A DNA stretch of 64,000 nt from Acephala macrosclerotiorum (GCA_014904845.1 MU119213.1:186001-250000), one strand, 5' to 3'. Shown: positions 44,983 to 57,986, counted from the stretch's first letter. Made by a program: numbers and translations. The notes: generated from the sequence alone by a model not told the origin.

Positions 44983-47559
44983 TCATCGGAATGACTTTAA
45001 GGACTTGTGCGCGAGTGGTGACGAGCTTATGCGAGAGTGCGTATTCGCTTTATTGGGTTCTCGAATTCGACCTCCTCTATTGGGAGTCTGCGCACAGAAC
45101 GCACAAACGTATACTGGTGGAAGGCTTCGACGGTCAATGCCCACGCATTCAGCGTGGAGCCAGTTTTCACAGGCCTCGCTATACGATGATCAGTCTTGAC
45201 TCTCACAATATTCCGAACAACATACCATTGGATCATGAAACCTTCACTATCGGGGTTGTTGCACACACATCTGGTGGTCCCACTTCTTGTGCTTGAAGGA
45301 GTTGTTGCAGGATCGGTCAGGGTGGTTGGGGATAGGTTGGCTGAGGAGTTATAGTTGCCATAATAGGCATTTCCTCGAGGCGTTGAGTCTGACCCATAAT
45401 GATGGTGACGAGGATTTCGCGACTTCAGTTGGCTCTTTTTTCGATCTTCCACGACCTTCCGCAGCTCTCGTGTGGCATCTCCTGAGCCGTCATCTCCGTC
45501 CATTACAGTTTCAGCTTCGCTTTCGTAACTATCTCGACCATAAGATCGTTGGCTTGAGGATTCGGATTGGCTATAACCACTAGCACTATGGCGTCTCATG
45601 TCTAAGGCTCGGCTTAAAGACTCTGGTCTAATAGGCTTTGGCGGCTTTCTTGGTTGGGGGAGCGAGAATGAGGTGTTGCGGCTTGGGACTAAGATTGGTT
45701 CGTCGTCTGATGAAGATTCATAGTGGGAGGAATCCCAGTCTTCGCGAGAAGCAGATGGTCCTCCTCTAGTTGTCCTTGGCTCGTTTTCAACGACGACAGT
45801 TTCTGTTCGAGCCCTTCCATTGGCATCAATGGTAAATTTCAACTCGGTTCGAACTCGGGGGGTTGGCATCTCAGGTATCGATGTGAGGCCACTTGCACGC
45901 TGCTGCTTGACGGGCGATATCCGGCCACCACGAGAAACGACTCGATCTTGGTCCGAATTTAGTTGAGGTTGATGCGAATTTGTTGTGAAGGGATTACCTT
46001 GTGTCCGTCTACCACGGCTATCACTAATACTTCTCTGAAGTCCGGGGCGCGCCGAGCCCTTAACAGGAGAACTAACGGTTCCCCTGTCAATGCGTCTGGC
46101 TTTGCTCCCATCTCTCGAACTACGAGATCGCTGGAGCTCTTCCATATCCCGCTTTGACTCTCGAAGTTGATGTTGATATGGTCTGAGTTCAGTATGGCTG
46201 GTGACAGGACGAGGCGCCGGCAGAGGAACGTCCGCAAACTCTGAAGGCATGGTCATGGAGTTAGTACCTCCAAATAGGAGTCCAGGATCTACTCCGCTCA
46301 TTGAGACGGCAGAGAAAGGATCCCCAGACGCGGAAGTATTGTTGAACTCGAAGGGAGGCAAGGAGGTAGGCATTTCAGTCGTCGTTATGGGTAACTTCGG
46401 TGCTAGTGGACGTTGGCGTTTAGAGCTACTCTGTGGTTTGCTTTGAGTTGGCGTATTCTGAGCTTGGGATGGCTGTGCGTTCAAAGTTTCTTGGAACATC
46501 TGGTTGTTCCTTCCCCAATCGAAAGAGTTGCTTATCTTATGAGAGCTCATATTGAACATGCTTGTATCGTCGGTATTGAAGTCCAAGTCCATGCCACTCA
46601 TGCTCGCATCCGGATCCCAAAACGGTTTGGTGTTGCTGAAAACAGGTGCAGTCGCCGGGGCCGACATAGGATAGCTGAAGAAGTCTCCTGAGCTAGTGGG
46701 GAAGGGCATAAGGTTCGACTGATGGGTTGGTGTCTGCGAGCTGCCATAGTGGCCATCTTGAGGATCATTCTGCATAGCTTCTGTTGAGAGCCTGGGAGCT
46801 AATTTCCTCGTCCCCTTAGACTGAGAAGCAGGAGGAGTTGCGGTTTGTGCGCTGAAAGCTTCCTCCAATCGTTTTTTCGGTTTCCTAGGTGTTACCTTAG
46901 TAGGCGAGTGGTCATCGAAATGGCTTTGTGAGGCAGAATATGGCCCTGGAGAAGAAGGTAGTTGGTTGGAAGGATCAACGGGAGGAAGCTGGAGGCTAGG
47001 GTTCGGTGAGAAATGATGAACATGAGTTGCAAGTTCAGCTGCAATATCCCCAACTGCAGAATGGCGGCGGTTCTGGGTTGAAGCGGTTGAGGGTCTAGGC
47101 GTAGAGGCTTCAACAAAGTGCTGAGTATTAACAAGCCGCCCCGGCGTGGAATTGAAGACCTGCTGTTGTCAGCATTGTCCCTTGTTGACCTTGCTATTCT
47201 TCTATTGTGGTGGTCTATGGTAGAGCCGGACAATACCAGGTATACTGAGATTCTGAATGTTCCTGGTTGAGCCGCGAAACCAGATTCCTGTCAAGGGATG
47301 AAAGCAAGTGAAGTCGTACTGACCGAGTACTCCTCAGCAAACGCTATCTGGGGTGTCCATCCACCACGTTCTTCGGTATTCGAATTATTCCTGGGCGTCT
47401 GGAAAACTGGACTAGAAAACTGAGCTGATGTCGGTGTCTTCGTCGGTGTCGGGGGTTGAGCGTTTGGAGTCCCAAAGCTTCGAAAAATGATTAGCCTGAA
47501 TATCTATGCTCGGGACGAAGACTCATGACACACCTATATGCCTGTTGGTCCCAACTCAT
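44983..47559 (-). CDS. PHD-finger protein (chromatin reader candidate)
   Basis: A 769-residue protein from exons 47559-47534, 47477-47324, 47159-45226 and 45178-44983. The start MSWDQQAYSFGTPNAQPPTP is followed by ~600 residues of Ser/Pro/Gln-rich disorder. These include a basic PRKPKKRLEEAFS, RPYQHQLRESKRDMEEL and an ordered strand ELKFTIDANGRARTETVVVE. At the C-terminus lies a complete C4HC3 PHD finger: RCVCNNPDSEGFMIQC-EAC, then ENWLHAECVGIDRRSLPPVY and VCAFC. The PHD is split by an intron (45225-45179); reading through it gives a false ending that destroys the finger. The aromatic WLHAEC and acidic positions are compatible with histone-tail binding, which is inference. A conserved fungal family without an established name, as far as I can tell. 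Confidence 0.85.
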
Positions 47560-50500
47560 AGCAGTTGACTAGCTATCGTACGGCAGAGACCTAAGACGGG
47601 ACTGTTGCCTGCACAATTGCTAGTTTAAAGCCTTTCTTTGTATTGCTACCTCAGATCTCTGGCCAACAACCACAACCACCTTCGCAGTCTCCCAATATCA
47701 AGTTTAGCCCAGCAATTGTCTTCGAATCGTATACCATGTATCTTTGGCGTTGTTGAGGAGGAATGAGGGAGCTCGGGGAATTTGGTTGTGGGGTCCGAAA
47801 ATGCTCACAGCATGCCAAGCTTAAATTCGTTGAGCTTTGTGCAAATTTTCCTAGAATCCGGTGAGAGTCAGTACTCGGGATTAGGAGGTAGATGGTTGAA
47901 AAGGACTACCAGTGAAGATAACGGCCAGTGCAACGGCACAAGAGTTGAGAGGGTCAAGCCAAAGACGGCAAGCACAAACGTCCGGCAAGTGTCCAGACAA
48001 ATTCAGAGACCGGGCTTTGCTTCCCTGTCCAGAATTATTCAGTGCGCCGATAATGCAAGACACAAAAGCTGGTGCCTTATTCAAGAATATGCAATCTGTA
48101 CTCAGGAAGCTGGAGGAGGCACACGATCACTGAATTTCGAATCTTCGTGGTAGGACATGAGGAGAGAGAGCACAGAAAAGTACCAGGATTGGATGCGGGT
48201 CTAGCAAACGCAGTTCCTGACCCCAAAAAACGATTATCAAAGCGGCGGTCTTTCTATCGTAGGGTGTGGAGGAATGCGAATCTCATTTTAGTCGTAGTGG
48301 GAGACGGCGCGGTTTTCACAGTCAAGGCATAGGAGCTGAACTTGGAGGGTTGCGGGAACCAGGTCTCGTATGCGCCGAAGGGACCTGTTGGGACTGCAGT
48401 CCGGGAATTGGAGATCAGATGAAAGTGTTTAATTGTGCCTGGACAAGTGGCAGCACTGGCGAGTAAAAGTGATAGCAGAGACTGTAGTATGATACCTGGC
48501 TTGACCAAGTGATAGAAGAACGTTTGTTTGGTGGGGGGCAGAAAGTTGGACCTCCGTTGGCTGTTGGATTCTACTTTGACGTCTACGTCTCTGGCGCATG
48601 TGAATGGCTCGAACGTCACGAGGCGCGGGAAGTGGACGAAGTAGGTGGGAGAGCTTGGCCGAGTAGTAACGGGCTGGTGATGTATCAAAGAGGCAAGAGG
48701 CAGGCGCGACGACTGGGCTGATTCGATTTGGTACGTTGGTACAAGGCCGTAGCTCCTCCAAAGTACTGTAGCTCGAGATGCGCGAGATGGGCAGATGGGC
48801 AGATGGGCAGATGTCGCATGGACATTTCCCTTCAGGATTTGCAATACGCATATTTTCTGCCAGCGATCCTAACCCCAAGAGGAAAAACACTGCACGCCTA
48901 GAAGCATCTTTTATGCTTCATTTCGTTGTACCAGTACATCTGTCTCCCTCGGCGTCCACACGCATTACCCGAGCGACTCGACTGTCTTTCGTACCTGCGT
49001 TCACTCTGCAGATAAGCTCGATGTGACTTGGAGCTTCGTCCAACTCTCGAGGAACCCCTTTCTTGCGGCCGAGTGACAGCTGCATCATGCATTCATCACG
49101 AGTTTAATTTGGGACCTGCATATCTTCCTCGCCGTCGCCTCTGAGCAGCTTCGTTGTGGCGAGGTCTCTCCACTTGGATGTCTGAGTCTGAGCACTCGCA
49201 GGCGGTCAGCAGCGAACGAACAATGGCTCCGTTTGGCCATTCCCTGAACCGTGCTTCTAAACCAGATGCCCCTCTCCTCCGCATATTCCTGATTCCCACC
49301 ACCACCATCACCACCACCACTGACGACGACTGAATGTGACGATCTTCTCTTGCTGGCCAGAGCGATGGAGCTGCTACATTTAAGGTTGTCTGATGTCGCA
49401 ATCAATTGTACAAATCACTGTCTCTCGAGACGCGGGCCAATCACCCTCCAACAATAACCATAAAGAAGGAATGTCATCCCACTCATCGATCCAACACCCA
49501 ACACCCAAGAACGGCAAGCTATGCGTCACAAGAGGCTTGAGAGTACGACGGTTGAATGGCTGGCAGTGAAAGCGCAAGTAGCCATCCTTCTTTCCACCAA
49601 GGACGGCCCCTGAGCAGTACCGGTCTTCAAGCAGCCTCCCCTCCAGCGAATCATGACTGTCCCTTCTCAACCTCTTCTTTCCTGAAGAAACGATACCAAT
49701 TCTCACCCACCAGGCTTCAGCCCAACAGTCAGACGCCAGAATACCCGCTACCCCGACGAACATTGGCCGACTTCATTGATGCATGAAATTCTGCTCTTCT
49801 CTCGCCCAGTCACTTGCTGTCAATCTATCCGCTCCACCCGAATACAGCAGCCGAGGAAGCCCGAAAGATAGGAGAGGTCCAGCTCCTCCCAGGGACACCG
49901 CTTCGTTTCTTCGTACTCACCTTATCTTGACAGCTGCACGCTTTTTCTCAATTAAGAGTTAGCCTCATTCCGGTGCAAGAGCCGCAATGTCGGGAGGAAT
50001 TTGTGGCAATCTTTCGGTCACGTGTTCCTATCAAGTGAAAGCACCCAAGACCACGGCGTGAAAGGGTCTCTACGTGTTTATTGCGCCATAGCAGCTTCCG
50101 ATATTGCAGTCAGTCGATCGGAAATTCAACTGAAATCAAATCTTCAGGGGTTCGTGCCCTCATTAATCGCTTGTCGTCTTCTGACAGGTCAGGTGTCGAG
50201 ATATGCTTCAAACTCCCATTCCTATCAGCAAGGATGACAGGATTTTTCAATTACAAAAGTTAATATTGCCGACTTCCCAAAGTCGGGCTCTCCTTGTTTC
50301 TGAGATCAGGAACAGATGAAGAAACAATTGCTAGCGGCTAGAGACCTTAACTTCCTCAAGAGATCCTTCCAAAGCACTTACGGTACCCACCCGTCGAGGA
50401 TGGCAAGACGAGGTTGACTCTCGCGTCCGAGGAAACCGGTTTACAACGTGCTAGACAACTCAGCATACTTCAGCTAGCCCGAATTTGAGTTTGAAGGAAA

Positions 50501-51649
50501 CCTCCGTCGTCTATCTTCCCTCCTTCTCCGTCCACTCACGAATCAGTTCGGATGTCCAAAAGCTACTTCGGTGGCTTTGAAGTCTCCTCGCCAAGGGAAC
50601 ACCTCTTCAACACTGACTCAAACCCAGCTCCCACAAAATTAGACTTCGCGATCTCCAACTCTTACCCGCGATGCAACCATACTTTCAACGTTTTCCACCT
50701 CGGTAATTTGATCGTCCACCTCGGTTCTCCAACCTCCACATTACCACATCAGATCAGAGCACATCATCGTCACTCCTCCGTCCTCCGACACATCCTCCAT
50801 TCCCGCCAAGTCCCTACCGCATAACCTGATGCCAAACCCAACTCAATCCAAAGATCCTCACCTCAGATCTCCAACCTCCACCCACCATCCCACAGACCTC
50901 TCCTCAGGTATTGTCAGCAGACTCATTCACTTCATCAGCACAAGCATTTACATGCACCTCAGATCCCTCCCCTTCTTCCTCCGCGTTACAATTTGTCGCC
51001 CTATAGCCCCAGCCCAGCCCCGTTTTATTCTTCTAGAAGCTCTCAAACCTTCCCCCCCCTTGATGTATCACATTCGTGTCAAGATTCTCTGACACGAACG
51101 AACACGACGATACGGAGTTGAGAACGGCGTTTAGGTTTATCTTCAAGCTTAACGAGACAAGCAAAGTGTTCGAGGTTCTGAGGTTCGATGTTCGAAGCAC
51201 GGTTGAATTTTCCGGTTCCGAGAGAGTGAGACGTCAAACTTTAAACCCCACTACGAGTAGGGTGGTTACCGGCCAGGCAGGTCGAATGGGAGTCGGTCAA
51301 GTTGATTTGGGAGTGTAGCGGGTAGGACCAGGTTACATGTGAGACGGAAACATTGTCAGCGCTTAGGTAGGGGTTGGAGAAACATTTCTTGCCGGGGTGG
51401 GAATTCAATTACACTCTTGACAGATTGTGTAGTTGAAGTCTGAACAACGAAAAGCAAACAAATGAGGGACTGAACACAACTTGTTTATATCAAAAATGAA
51501 GGTCGAGGGGTTCATAGATCATAATCTGTCATTAAAGCTATCTACTACAGTGTGTATATACCAAGACTCAGTCTCGACAGGAAACTACTCTGCCACGCCT
51601 GCCTCATATATACTTTTTTGCATTATTGTGCTTTCCTTGCCGTTATTTT
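47560..51649. other. Long gene-free region
   Basis: About 4.1 kb without a supportable protein gene. Overlapping ORFs of 60-196 codons occur (for example minus 48254-48844, whose part LLSLLLASAATCPGTIKHFH has a secretory look but no nearby ATG). A plus-strand ORF at 49556-49786 starts with ATG but has no known relatives that I recognise. Short tandem motifs occur at 48787-48810 (gggcagat repeats) and 49298-49320 (cac-rich). It contains the PHD-gene promoter at its left end. Confidence 0.4.
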
Positions 51650-51770
51650 TTCCAATTTTTTTTTTTTTGGAAGCTGGAAAAAAAAAAAAAAAAAATATCG
51701 CACATCGCTCGAGTGTCGTAAATTCATCAGAAAAATTCATCAGAAAAATTCATCAGAGTAATTCATCCGC
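51650..51770. repeat. Poly-T/poly-A inverted tract followed by a 13-bp tandem repeat
   Basis: A run of T's (about 51656-51669) is separated by ggaagctgg from a run of A's (about 51679-51696), forming an AT hairpin. About 25 bp later the unit attcatcagaaaa is repeated roughly three and a half times (51722-51768), the last copy diverged. Confidence 0.7.
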
Positions 51771-52023
51771 CTAAAAAATAAAACAGCAATTGCAGCAACT
51801 CGCGAGCAATTAGTCTATAATTGTGTTGTGTTGATGAGACCGCCTCCAACTCCGCTTCCCCCTTTCCCCAGGTCCCAAATTTTCCATTCCCACAGGTCGA
51901 TTGACCCTTCCAAAAGTTTTCCCCGCTTTCCATGACCCGAAACTATGAATGCAGCCAAGAATTTCCCCTGTTGAGTGAGAGCATTTCGTTATCAAAAATC
52001 ACAAGATGAAAACAAAAGAAACA

Positions 52024-54113
52024 TTATATCATAGTTGACAAACTCTCAAGCGGCGAGAACGTCTTTTGCTGCGCCGAAGCAGGCACTGGAGGCGGTTGTT
52101 GATGTTGCCCTTGTCCTTGATGCTGCTGCTGATGTTGTTGATGTTGCCCCATCATCCCTGTAGCAGGCGTATTGGTGATCGAGCTGCTGGGAGTCATTTG
52201 AGGTGTTGTTGGAATCTCAGCCTTGGGTTTCGCCATTTGGGATGCGCCGAGGGCGCGGGTGTGGCTGCTTTCTCGGCGGCGCTTGGGCGCATCTTTGATT
52301 TTGGGGTGTGTATGGCACTTCATTCTGTTAGTTTCGAAAGTGAGAACACGTTTAAAAATGTACTCACCTTATACGCATGCCTGAACCACGTGGTTCCCTT
52401 CTTTTTGCTACTCACGAGCGCAACCCACTCATTGCAGCTTCCGCAAAGTCCTTCCCAAACGTCTGGATTCCCATCCATTCGTCGCGTTTCCTGTGGTTCT
52501 TGGAATGGACTGCCGGTCGCTGCACTGATGCCGTGGGTGAAACTCTTGTCGTACCAGAAAGCGCTGTTTTTGAGAACGAGCCAACGACCCGGCTTGCAGA
52601 TTCCGCACCAACCTTCGCGCTTGTTCCCGTGACCGCGCACCCAACGAGGAGTGTACAGGTCGCCGTCGAAACGGAGTTCTTGCTCGTGCGGGATGAGATC
52701 CGGGTCGCTCGGGTTCATGTCCTCGGGTGGTGGCGGGACTTGCTCTTCGTTGAGGGAGGCGTAGAGGTCTGGTGGATCGCTTAGATCCGTGTAGTGTGAG
52801 TGTAAGGAGTGTGGGTCTGCATTGCTTTGAAGCATGCGGAAAAGGCCATGCGAGAGGAGAGGTGGAGGTGTCTCAAATTGGTGGGGTTCGTGGTAGTTGT
52901 GTGAGGGGAGGAGCATGCTATTTCGGTGGAAGCCGGCATTGTTTGACATAAGAAATGGGTGTTGTTGCTGCGTTTGTTGTAAGTTACTCAGGTTCAGGGG
53001 AAGCTGAGCGTTTGGTAATGTTGGTGATGAGTGTCGCGATGACATACGAGGTGGGTGAGGTGTGAAAACCTCGTGTCCTTGGTGATAGACGAAAGGCGAT
53101 GGCCGTCGATTCGGCAATGGGGCGTATGATCCGGTTGACCATCTCTTGCTGCGAGTGCTGTCCATGGTGTATGGTGCTGATCGCATGCTTGGCCTTGGTG
53201 AAGGAGAGGCTCGGCCACGGCTCTGTGTTCGAACAAGTTCAGATCTGTTTTGAGGTGTCATCCTTGGAGAAGCGACAGGCGAAAGCTGTGTTGAAGACAT
53301 GAGGGAGTTCCGGTTCGATGGTGGTGGGTAGTCGGAGCTGAAGGAAGGCGCTTCTGATAATGTCGCTGAAAAGTCCTCGTATGAAGGCATCTCAGACAGT
53401 GCTCCTGTGGTCGACATTGTGAACGAAGAGCCAGACATCCGTCTGGAACTGTACGACTGCTCAAGGCTAAGACGATCGCTGTCCATTCCAGGTCCGGGAT
53501 ATCTCAAGTCAAGGATTGGCGCACTCTCATCAGATGAATAAGGTTGCCCCATACTCATATCTGTGTCGAGGCTCTGGAGATCGATTCCTTCGTCGCACGA
53601 CTTTTGCTGCCACCCATCTGAGACCTCGGTGAGAAAGGGCGCCCCATAGATGCCTTGCCTCTGTGGCCGGAAAGATTTGCTCTCACTGCTCGAGCTCGAA
53701 GGAGGATAGAAATCCTGTTGTACCGAATAGGTCTGAGGAAGGCCATCATGGAGTGGTTGCATGGGCATAGTCGACGAGTCCCAAGCAGGTAATGAGTTGT
53801 ACTCCTCCGGCATGCAATAAGAGAATCCTGTCTCGTGTATCGTTGCTGGTCGAGGCCTCGTCACGCTCTGAGGTGTTGTTGATGATGACCACATCCCTAA
53901 TCCAACTGCCTCTGTTTTCATGGACATCTCATTTGGGTTCATGGTAACCGCGGGGAATGATCTAGGAGGATGATCTCTTCTAAACTTGTTATTGGGGTTG
54001 AACGTAAAGGAGGGCGTTTGTATTTGTTGGCGACTAAAGTTGGATGTAAGTAATGATACAGACGAGGGGCAGTGGTAGGGAGCGGCTCACAATTGCGCCT
54101 GGTTGTTGTCCAT
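52024..54113 (-). CDS. Rua1-type (PF14616/DUF4451) zinc-binding transcription regulator
   Basis: A 660-residue protein from exons 54113-54091, 54033-52368 and 52317-52024. The 23-nt first exon (MDNNQAQ-F) joins in frame through gtgagc...tttag. About 400 residues of Ser/Pro/Gln-rich disorder follow. The C-terminal domain is RFDGDLYTPRWVRGHGNKRE, then GWCGICKPGRWLVLKNSAFW and YDKSFTHGISAATG. Next come GLCGSCNEWVAL and TWFRHAYKCHTHPK, with CxxC-CxxC-HxxxCxH metal ligands. This is the Rua1 C-terminal family, named after a smut regulator of glycolipid synthesis; targets here are unknown. The last intron (52367-52318) must use the acceptor atgaag|TGC to keep RHAYKCHTHP; the nearer cag|AATG shifts frame. 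The tail is Gln-rich and ends SLSTMI. Confidence 0.87.
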
Positions 54114-57100
54114 GACGAAGGAGTCGTCCACGTTTATCGATTAAGATCCAGAGCCGATACGTCAGGCCTGGGAACAACGTCGTCAGCCGAACTAACTCTT
54201 GTGAAGAGTTATGAAGAAGATATTCGAGTTCAGGACCCACCAAGACGGAGGTTCGGAAGGAATGGAGCAGGGCGGATGTGGGCGTGTAACATACCAGACG
54301 TGATATGATCGGAGGATGTGCAACTCAAAGTGTGATACTGCCCACTGCTCTCCCAGGAGGTAAGGAATGCGTAGAGTTTCTGTGGTGCTCTCCGTGAAAC
54401 GAAATTGGACAACGATGCCTCGCGGTGAGGATGTGGGTATGAATTACTAGATTGGTATGTGCGGTGGCGGCGGAAATGAGTGTGATGAGTTGACTATGCA
54501 GAAATATAGAAACAAACTCGTTTGGGGATCTGCGCAGCCTGGCTTGATGTAGATGAGAGCCAGCTCCCAGTATATAGAGCAGAGGAAAGCGAAATTAAAA
54601 AAGACCGTAAAGGAGTGACTGGTCGAATAGAATAGGAAGAGCTGCGATTGGGACGACGCGAAAAGGTGGAAGAGGGGCAGTGCTTGACCCTAGAGGTATA
54701 AGAGAAGAAGTACGTTCGTAGTCGAGGGCCTGCGGCGGCGGGCTCCAGTTAACAGGCCTGTCCGGGATCGGGATGTCTCCAAGGACCCATGTCCGTGTTC
54801 CTGATACAAGCTAAACCTCCTAGACTTCCCAAACTTGTGTGGATGTGTGAACAGTGTGGTGAGGACAGGAAGCACGCCTGGCCGAGCAGGCTTGGCCGTA
54901 GGAAGCCAGCATTTGGGGGGGTAGGGTAGGGTATCGTCTACCAGGGTAACTTTCACAGCTGGAGACTGACGTCTGTGTGGTTGTGGACTGGGACAGAGTG
55001 GCTTTCGTCCCGAGCGTGCAGCCACTGCGGAAGTCTAAGTGCGGGTACAGTATCGAAACCCGAGCCCTACCTGGGAGTGCGAGTGGGCAAGCAGTGAGCT
55101 GTCTAATTCCATCCGAGAAAATCCCAACCCTTGCCTGTATCATAATCATGAACAGAACCGCGATGTGTTCATCCAGCAGTCTAGAAGGGGGTGGCTTGTC
55201 TTGTCTCAACCCAGCGCCACCGCACGATATCGAACCTTATCTGGGGTAAGCCGAGCTTAGAAGGGCAGGCTGAGGGACTATATGATGCATCTGGCCCACC
55301 ACCCACCGAGCACGTCTGGAAAAGGCATCGAACGGCTTTGCAGAAACTGCTGCCATTCACGTTCACAGACAAGCGCAGCGGGGAGTTTTGTAACGTCTGG
55401 GACTGACTTATCTAGAGTCAGCAGCCTGAAATAAACCTCTGCCAATCAGCTGCGGTGTTATCCTACTCGTCTCGTCTGACAACCAACCAACAGTGGTTAT
55501 CTAGGATAGCTGTTTGGTCGCAAGATCGGGTCCGTTTGAGGATCTTCCAGTTTGTCTAGGGTCCTCCCCGGATGTTGCGACTTGTACAACAAGCAATATC
55601 AGCTTAATATTGACGATAGCGGAGTAGATGGCCATCAAGACTTCTTGCTAATCAAGTGGCAAAACGGCCAGCTGTCGAGCTAAAATAGACTCAACTGCTT
55701 GGCCAAGTTATTCTTGAATTCGAGGACTTCCAGAGTGGACGAACAGTCGTGGCCCTTTGCACAACGGGGAGGAATGCGCGGGCAGTGCTGAGTGATGTCT
55801 GGTCGTTGCCCACATACAAAGTTTCAAAATGTCTGTCGGAATCATGAGCGGTTGTCGTTATTTGTGGAGAGAGGCAGGGGCCAGACAAGCGAGGAGTTTC
55901 GGCAGGGAAGATCTGAAACTGGCTGTCGGCTGCGCTCAGGGGGGACGATCCAGGCAAGCACAGACGAAGCGAGGGTCAAAGGGGGTAAGGCGACACATAC
56001 TTCCCAGAGTGGTCTGGCTCGAGCACGCCGGCGAATGGAAATCGTTGCGCAGTTTCTAAACTCAACGTCGGGTCCGGGCTCTCTCCAACGCTTCAACACT
56101 CTCGTCAGTCTGTCGCTCGGCCAAGATCTGACACCGCCTAACACCTGCTCACGAGATAAAACTGTTAAAGGATCTCCATCTCGTCACGCATGCCCAACAG
56201 CAACAAAACCAGCTGGAAACTGTTGCCTCCTCGTCGCCGCGACTCCCGGAATCAGGTCAGAAATGTTATATCTAACTGGGATCGCCCTTTCCGAGTTTAT
56301 TTCGGACGGCTCGCGCTCACATGTTTGTCTGATGTTGGCAATAAGTCCAGAGTTCGGACCGTTAGCTTCGACAGAACACGTTCCCTGCTATGTCCTGGTG
56401 CCCATAATGCTCGATATGAGACGAAATTAGATTCGAACGAAAGCAGCTTCTTTTGGTTCTTCCGGTCCCACAATCGACTAGATCTCGCTGTATCCCATTA
56501 TTCCCTCTGCGGGGGATACTCGGAGTGCTAGGTTGGCCTTGAAAGTTCGCATGAATCTCCCGCTCAATCTGGGAATTGCCTATTGCCTGAGTTGGTGATC
56601 TCTGTCCTTAATACAGCTCTTATGAGGATCTTGGTGTCAATGACGACCGTTTCGGCTGAATGATAAACGATCTCTGATAAACACGCCCACGCGTCTCGGG
56701 CCACCCACCGTATCTGCCCATCTACCGTCCCGACACGATGGAGAGCGCGCCCTAGGATGTCATCTATCTTGAATCATGTTTCCCTTCCCCAGTCGTAGTG
56801 ACCCTAGTGACGCGAGCCTCAGCTCTAAGCCCGCCGTGATTCATGCAAAAATCAGAAGAGGAAAGTGAAGAAAAGGAAGTACCACTCCAGGTAGAAAAGG
56901 GGCTTCTCAAGACTTCTATTTTGAGTGGACGAGAAATCTTCTCGGCACCCTTCACCTATTTGGTGTGCTTCATCAATGCAAGCTATGAAAAATCGATTGA
57001 CCATTCCTTTTCGTTATGGAGAAAACAACGCCTGTAACTCCAAACAAGTTTTCGCTAGTTTGTGTCGACTTAGAAGATCGAAACAACTGGAGATCTTATA

Positions 57101-57233
57101 CCTTGCGAGCGACGGACTTTATGAGTGGCCTGAATGTCCCATCCCAACTCGGAAATTAAGAATCTGGATATCAATGCTCGTGGCCGCCCAAGATCAAGCC
57201 CTGTCGATCAATAATCGACACCAAAAGCAAAGT
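54114..57233. other. Long gene-free region upstream of the Rua1-type regulator
   Basis: About 3.1 kb. It must contain the regulator's promoter and probably a long 5' leader, as is common for fungal transcription factors (inference). A 212-codon plus-strand frame at 55792-56430 has no recognisable motif. Around 57060-57180 a stretch SLCRLRRSKQLEILYLASDG slightly resembles the C-terminal part of 2EXR proteins. No gene is supported. Confidence 0.4.
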
Positions 57234-57986
57234 TCATTCTTTGTTGATCTTGCGCCACACTTCAGCCTCAGCTGCCGATATCTTCTCCCCAGCCTGGCCC
57301 AACCAAGACCTAGCAGTATTCCACACACTTTCCGTATCGATTCCTGCAATTGTTTCTTTATTCTCCTGTGATGTGGATGAGTAGTTCGCTGCTTCATGTG
57401 CTCGTCTCTGGTCGCTTGTCATCTCTGAAGCGTATTGATTCTGCTGGTACCCTGGCGGATGCTCAAGGCTACGTCTTTGCGCTCCAGCTTCGGGAATCGA
57501 GGCAGGGTAAGATCCTAATGGAGCGGTCGTAGTGGTTGTAGAGGAGTGAGGCATTTGTGCTCCATACGCGCTCGTAGGCGGAGGTATCGACATTTGAGGT
57601 GGGTAAGGCTGTGCTATGGGTTGTGTTGGAGCTGCTGTTTGCTGTGGAGGATGATAAGTCTGGCCAACTTTAGGAGGCGGAGGAATTGAGCTCGATCCCA
57701 ACGGAGTGGGCATAGCGCCAGGCTGCGGGGCAGCCGGCGAATCTGTGTCAGTCTTTGTCGTTGGAGTCGGTTGAATCGGCGCATATCGTTGGGCTGCACC
57801 AGTTGGGGCAGGAACAGCAGCAGCGCCTGGACGAGCTGGCGGATAGGATGATGTTGGTGATGCAGTTGTGGTTGATGGCGCTGGGTTTGGACTGGAAGCT
57901 GTTTGCGGTTGAGGAGCAGTTGTCTGTGGGGTTGTGCCAGATGCCTTGGTGGCATTGACCTGCGTGTAGACTGGAATTCCCGTCAT
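57234..57986 (-). CDS. Conserved fungal Pro/Thr-rich hypothetical protein
   Basis: Single-exon 250-residue protein from the ATG at 57986. The first ~190 residues are Pro/Thr/Ala/Gln-rich and disordered (SSIPPPPKVGQTYHPPQQ). The C-terminal ~55 residues are ordered and amphipathic: SDQRRAHEAANYSS, then TESVWNTARSWLGQAGEKIS and AAEAEVWRKINKE, a short conserved helical module seen at the end of related filamentous-fungal proteins (from memory). No signal peptide or membrane segment. Function unknown; the layout suggests an adaptor with a helical binding tail. Confidence 0.65.
   Translation of the reverse strand: MTGIPVYTQVNATKASGTTPQTTAPQPQTASSPNPAPSTTTASPTSSYPPARPGAAAVPAPTGAAQRYAPIQPTPTTKTDTDSPAAPQPGAMPTPLGSSSIPPPPKVGQTYHPPQQTAAPTQPIAQPYPPQMSIPPPTSAYGAQMPHSSTTTTTAPLGSYPASIPEAGAQRRSLEHPPGYQQNQYASEMTSDQRRAHEAANYSSTSQENKETIAGIDTESVWNTARSWLGQAGEKISAAEAEVWRKINKE

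Noticed and set aside
48254..48844. 196-codon minus-strand frame with a signal-like segment LLSLLLASAA
   Set aside because: No ATG close to the hydrophobic segment and no convincing splice model; kept only as a possibility.
49556..49786. 76-codon plus-strand ORF ending RRTLADFIDA
   Set aside because: ATG-started but no independent support.
50552..51092. Two adjacent short plus-strand ORFs
   Set aside because: Low-complexity His/Ser/Pro content from pyrimidine-rich DNA; no motif.
52318..52327. Near acceptor cag|AATG in the Rua1-type gene
   Set aside because: It shifts the frame and destroys the HxxxCxH end of the zinc domain; the atgaag acceptor is required.
55792..56430. 212-codon plus-strand open frame
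   Set aside because: No domain, no hydrophobic pattern, overlapping frames on the other strand, and composition unlike the real genes; likely chance.
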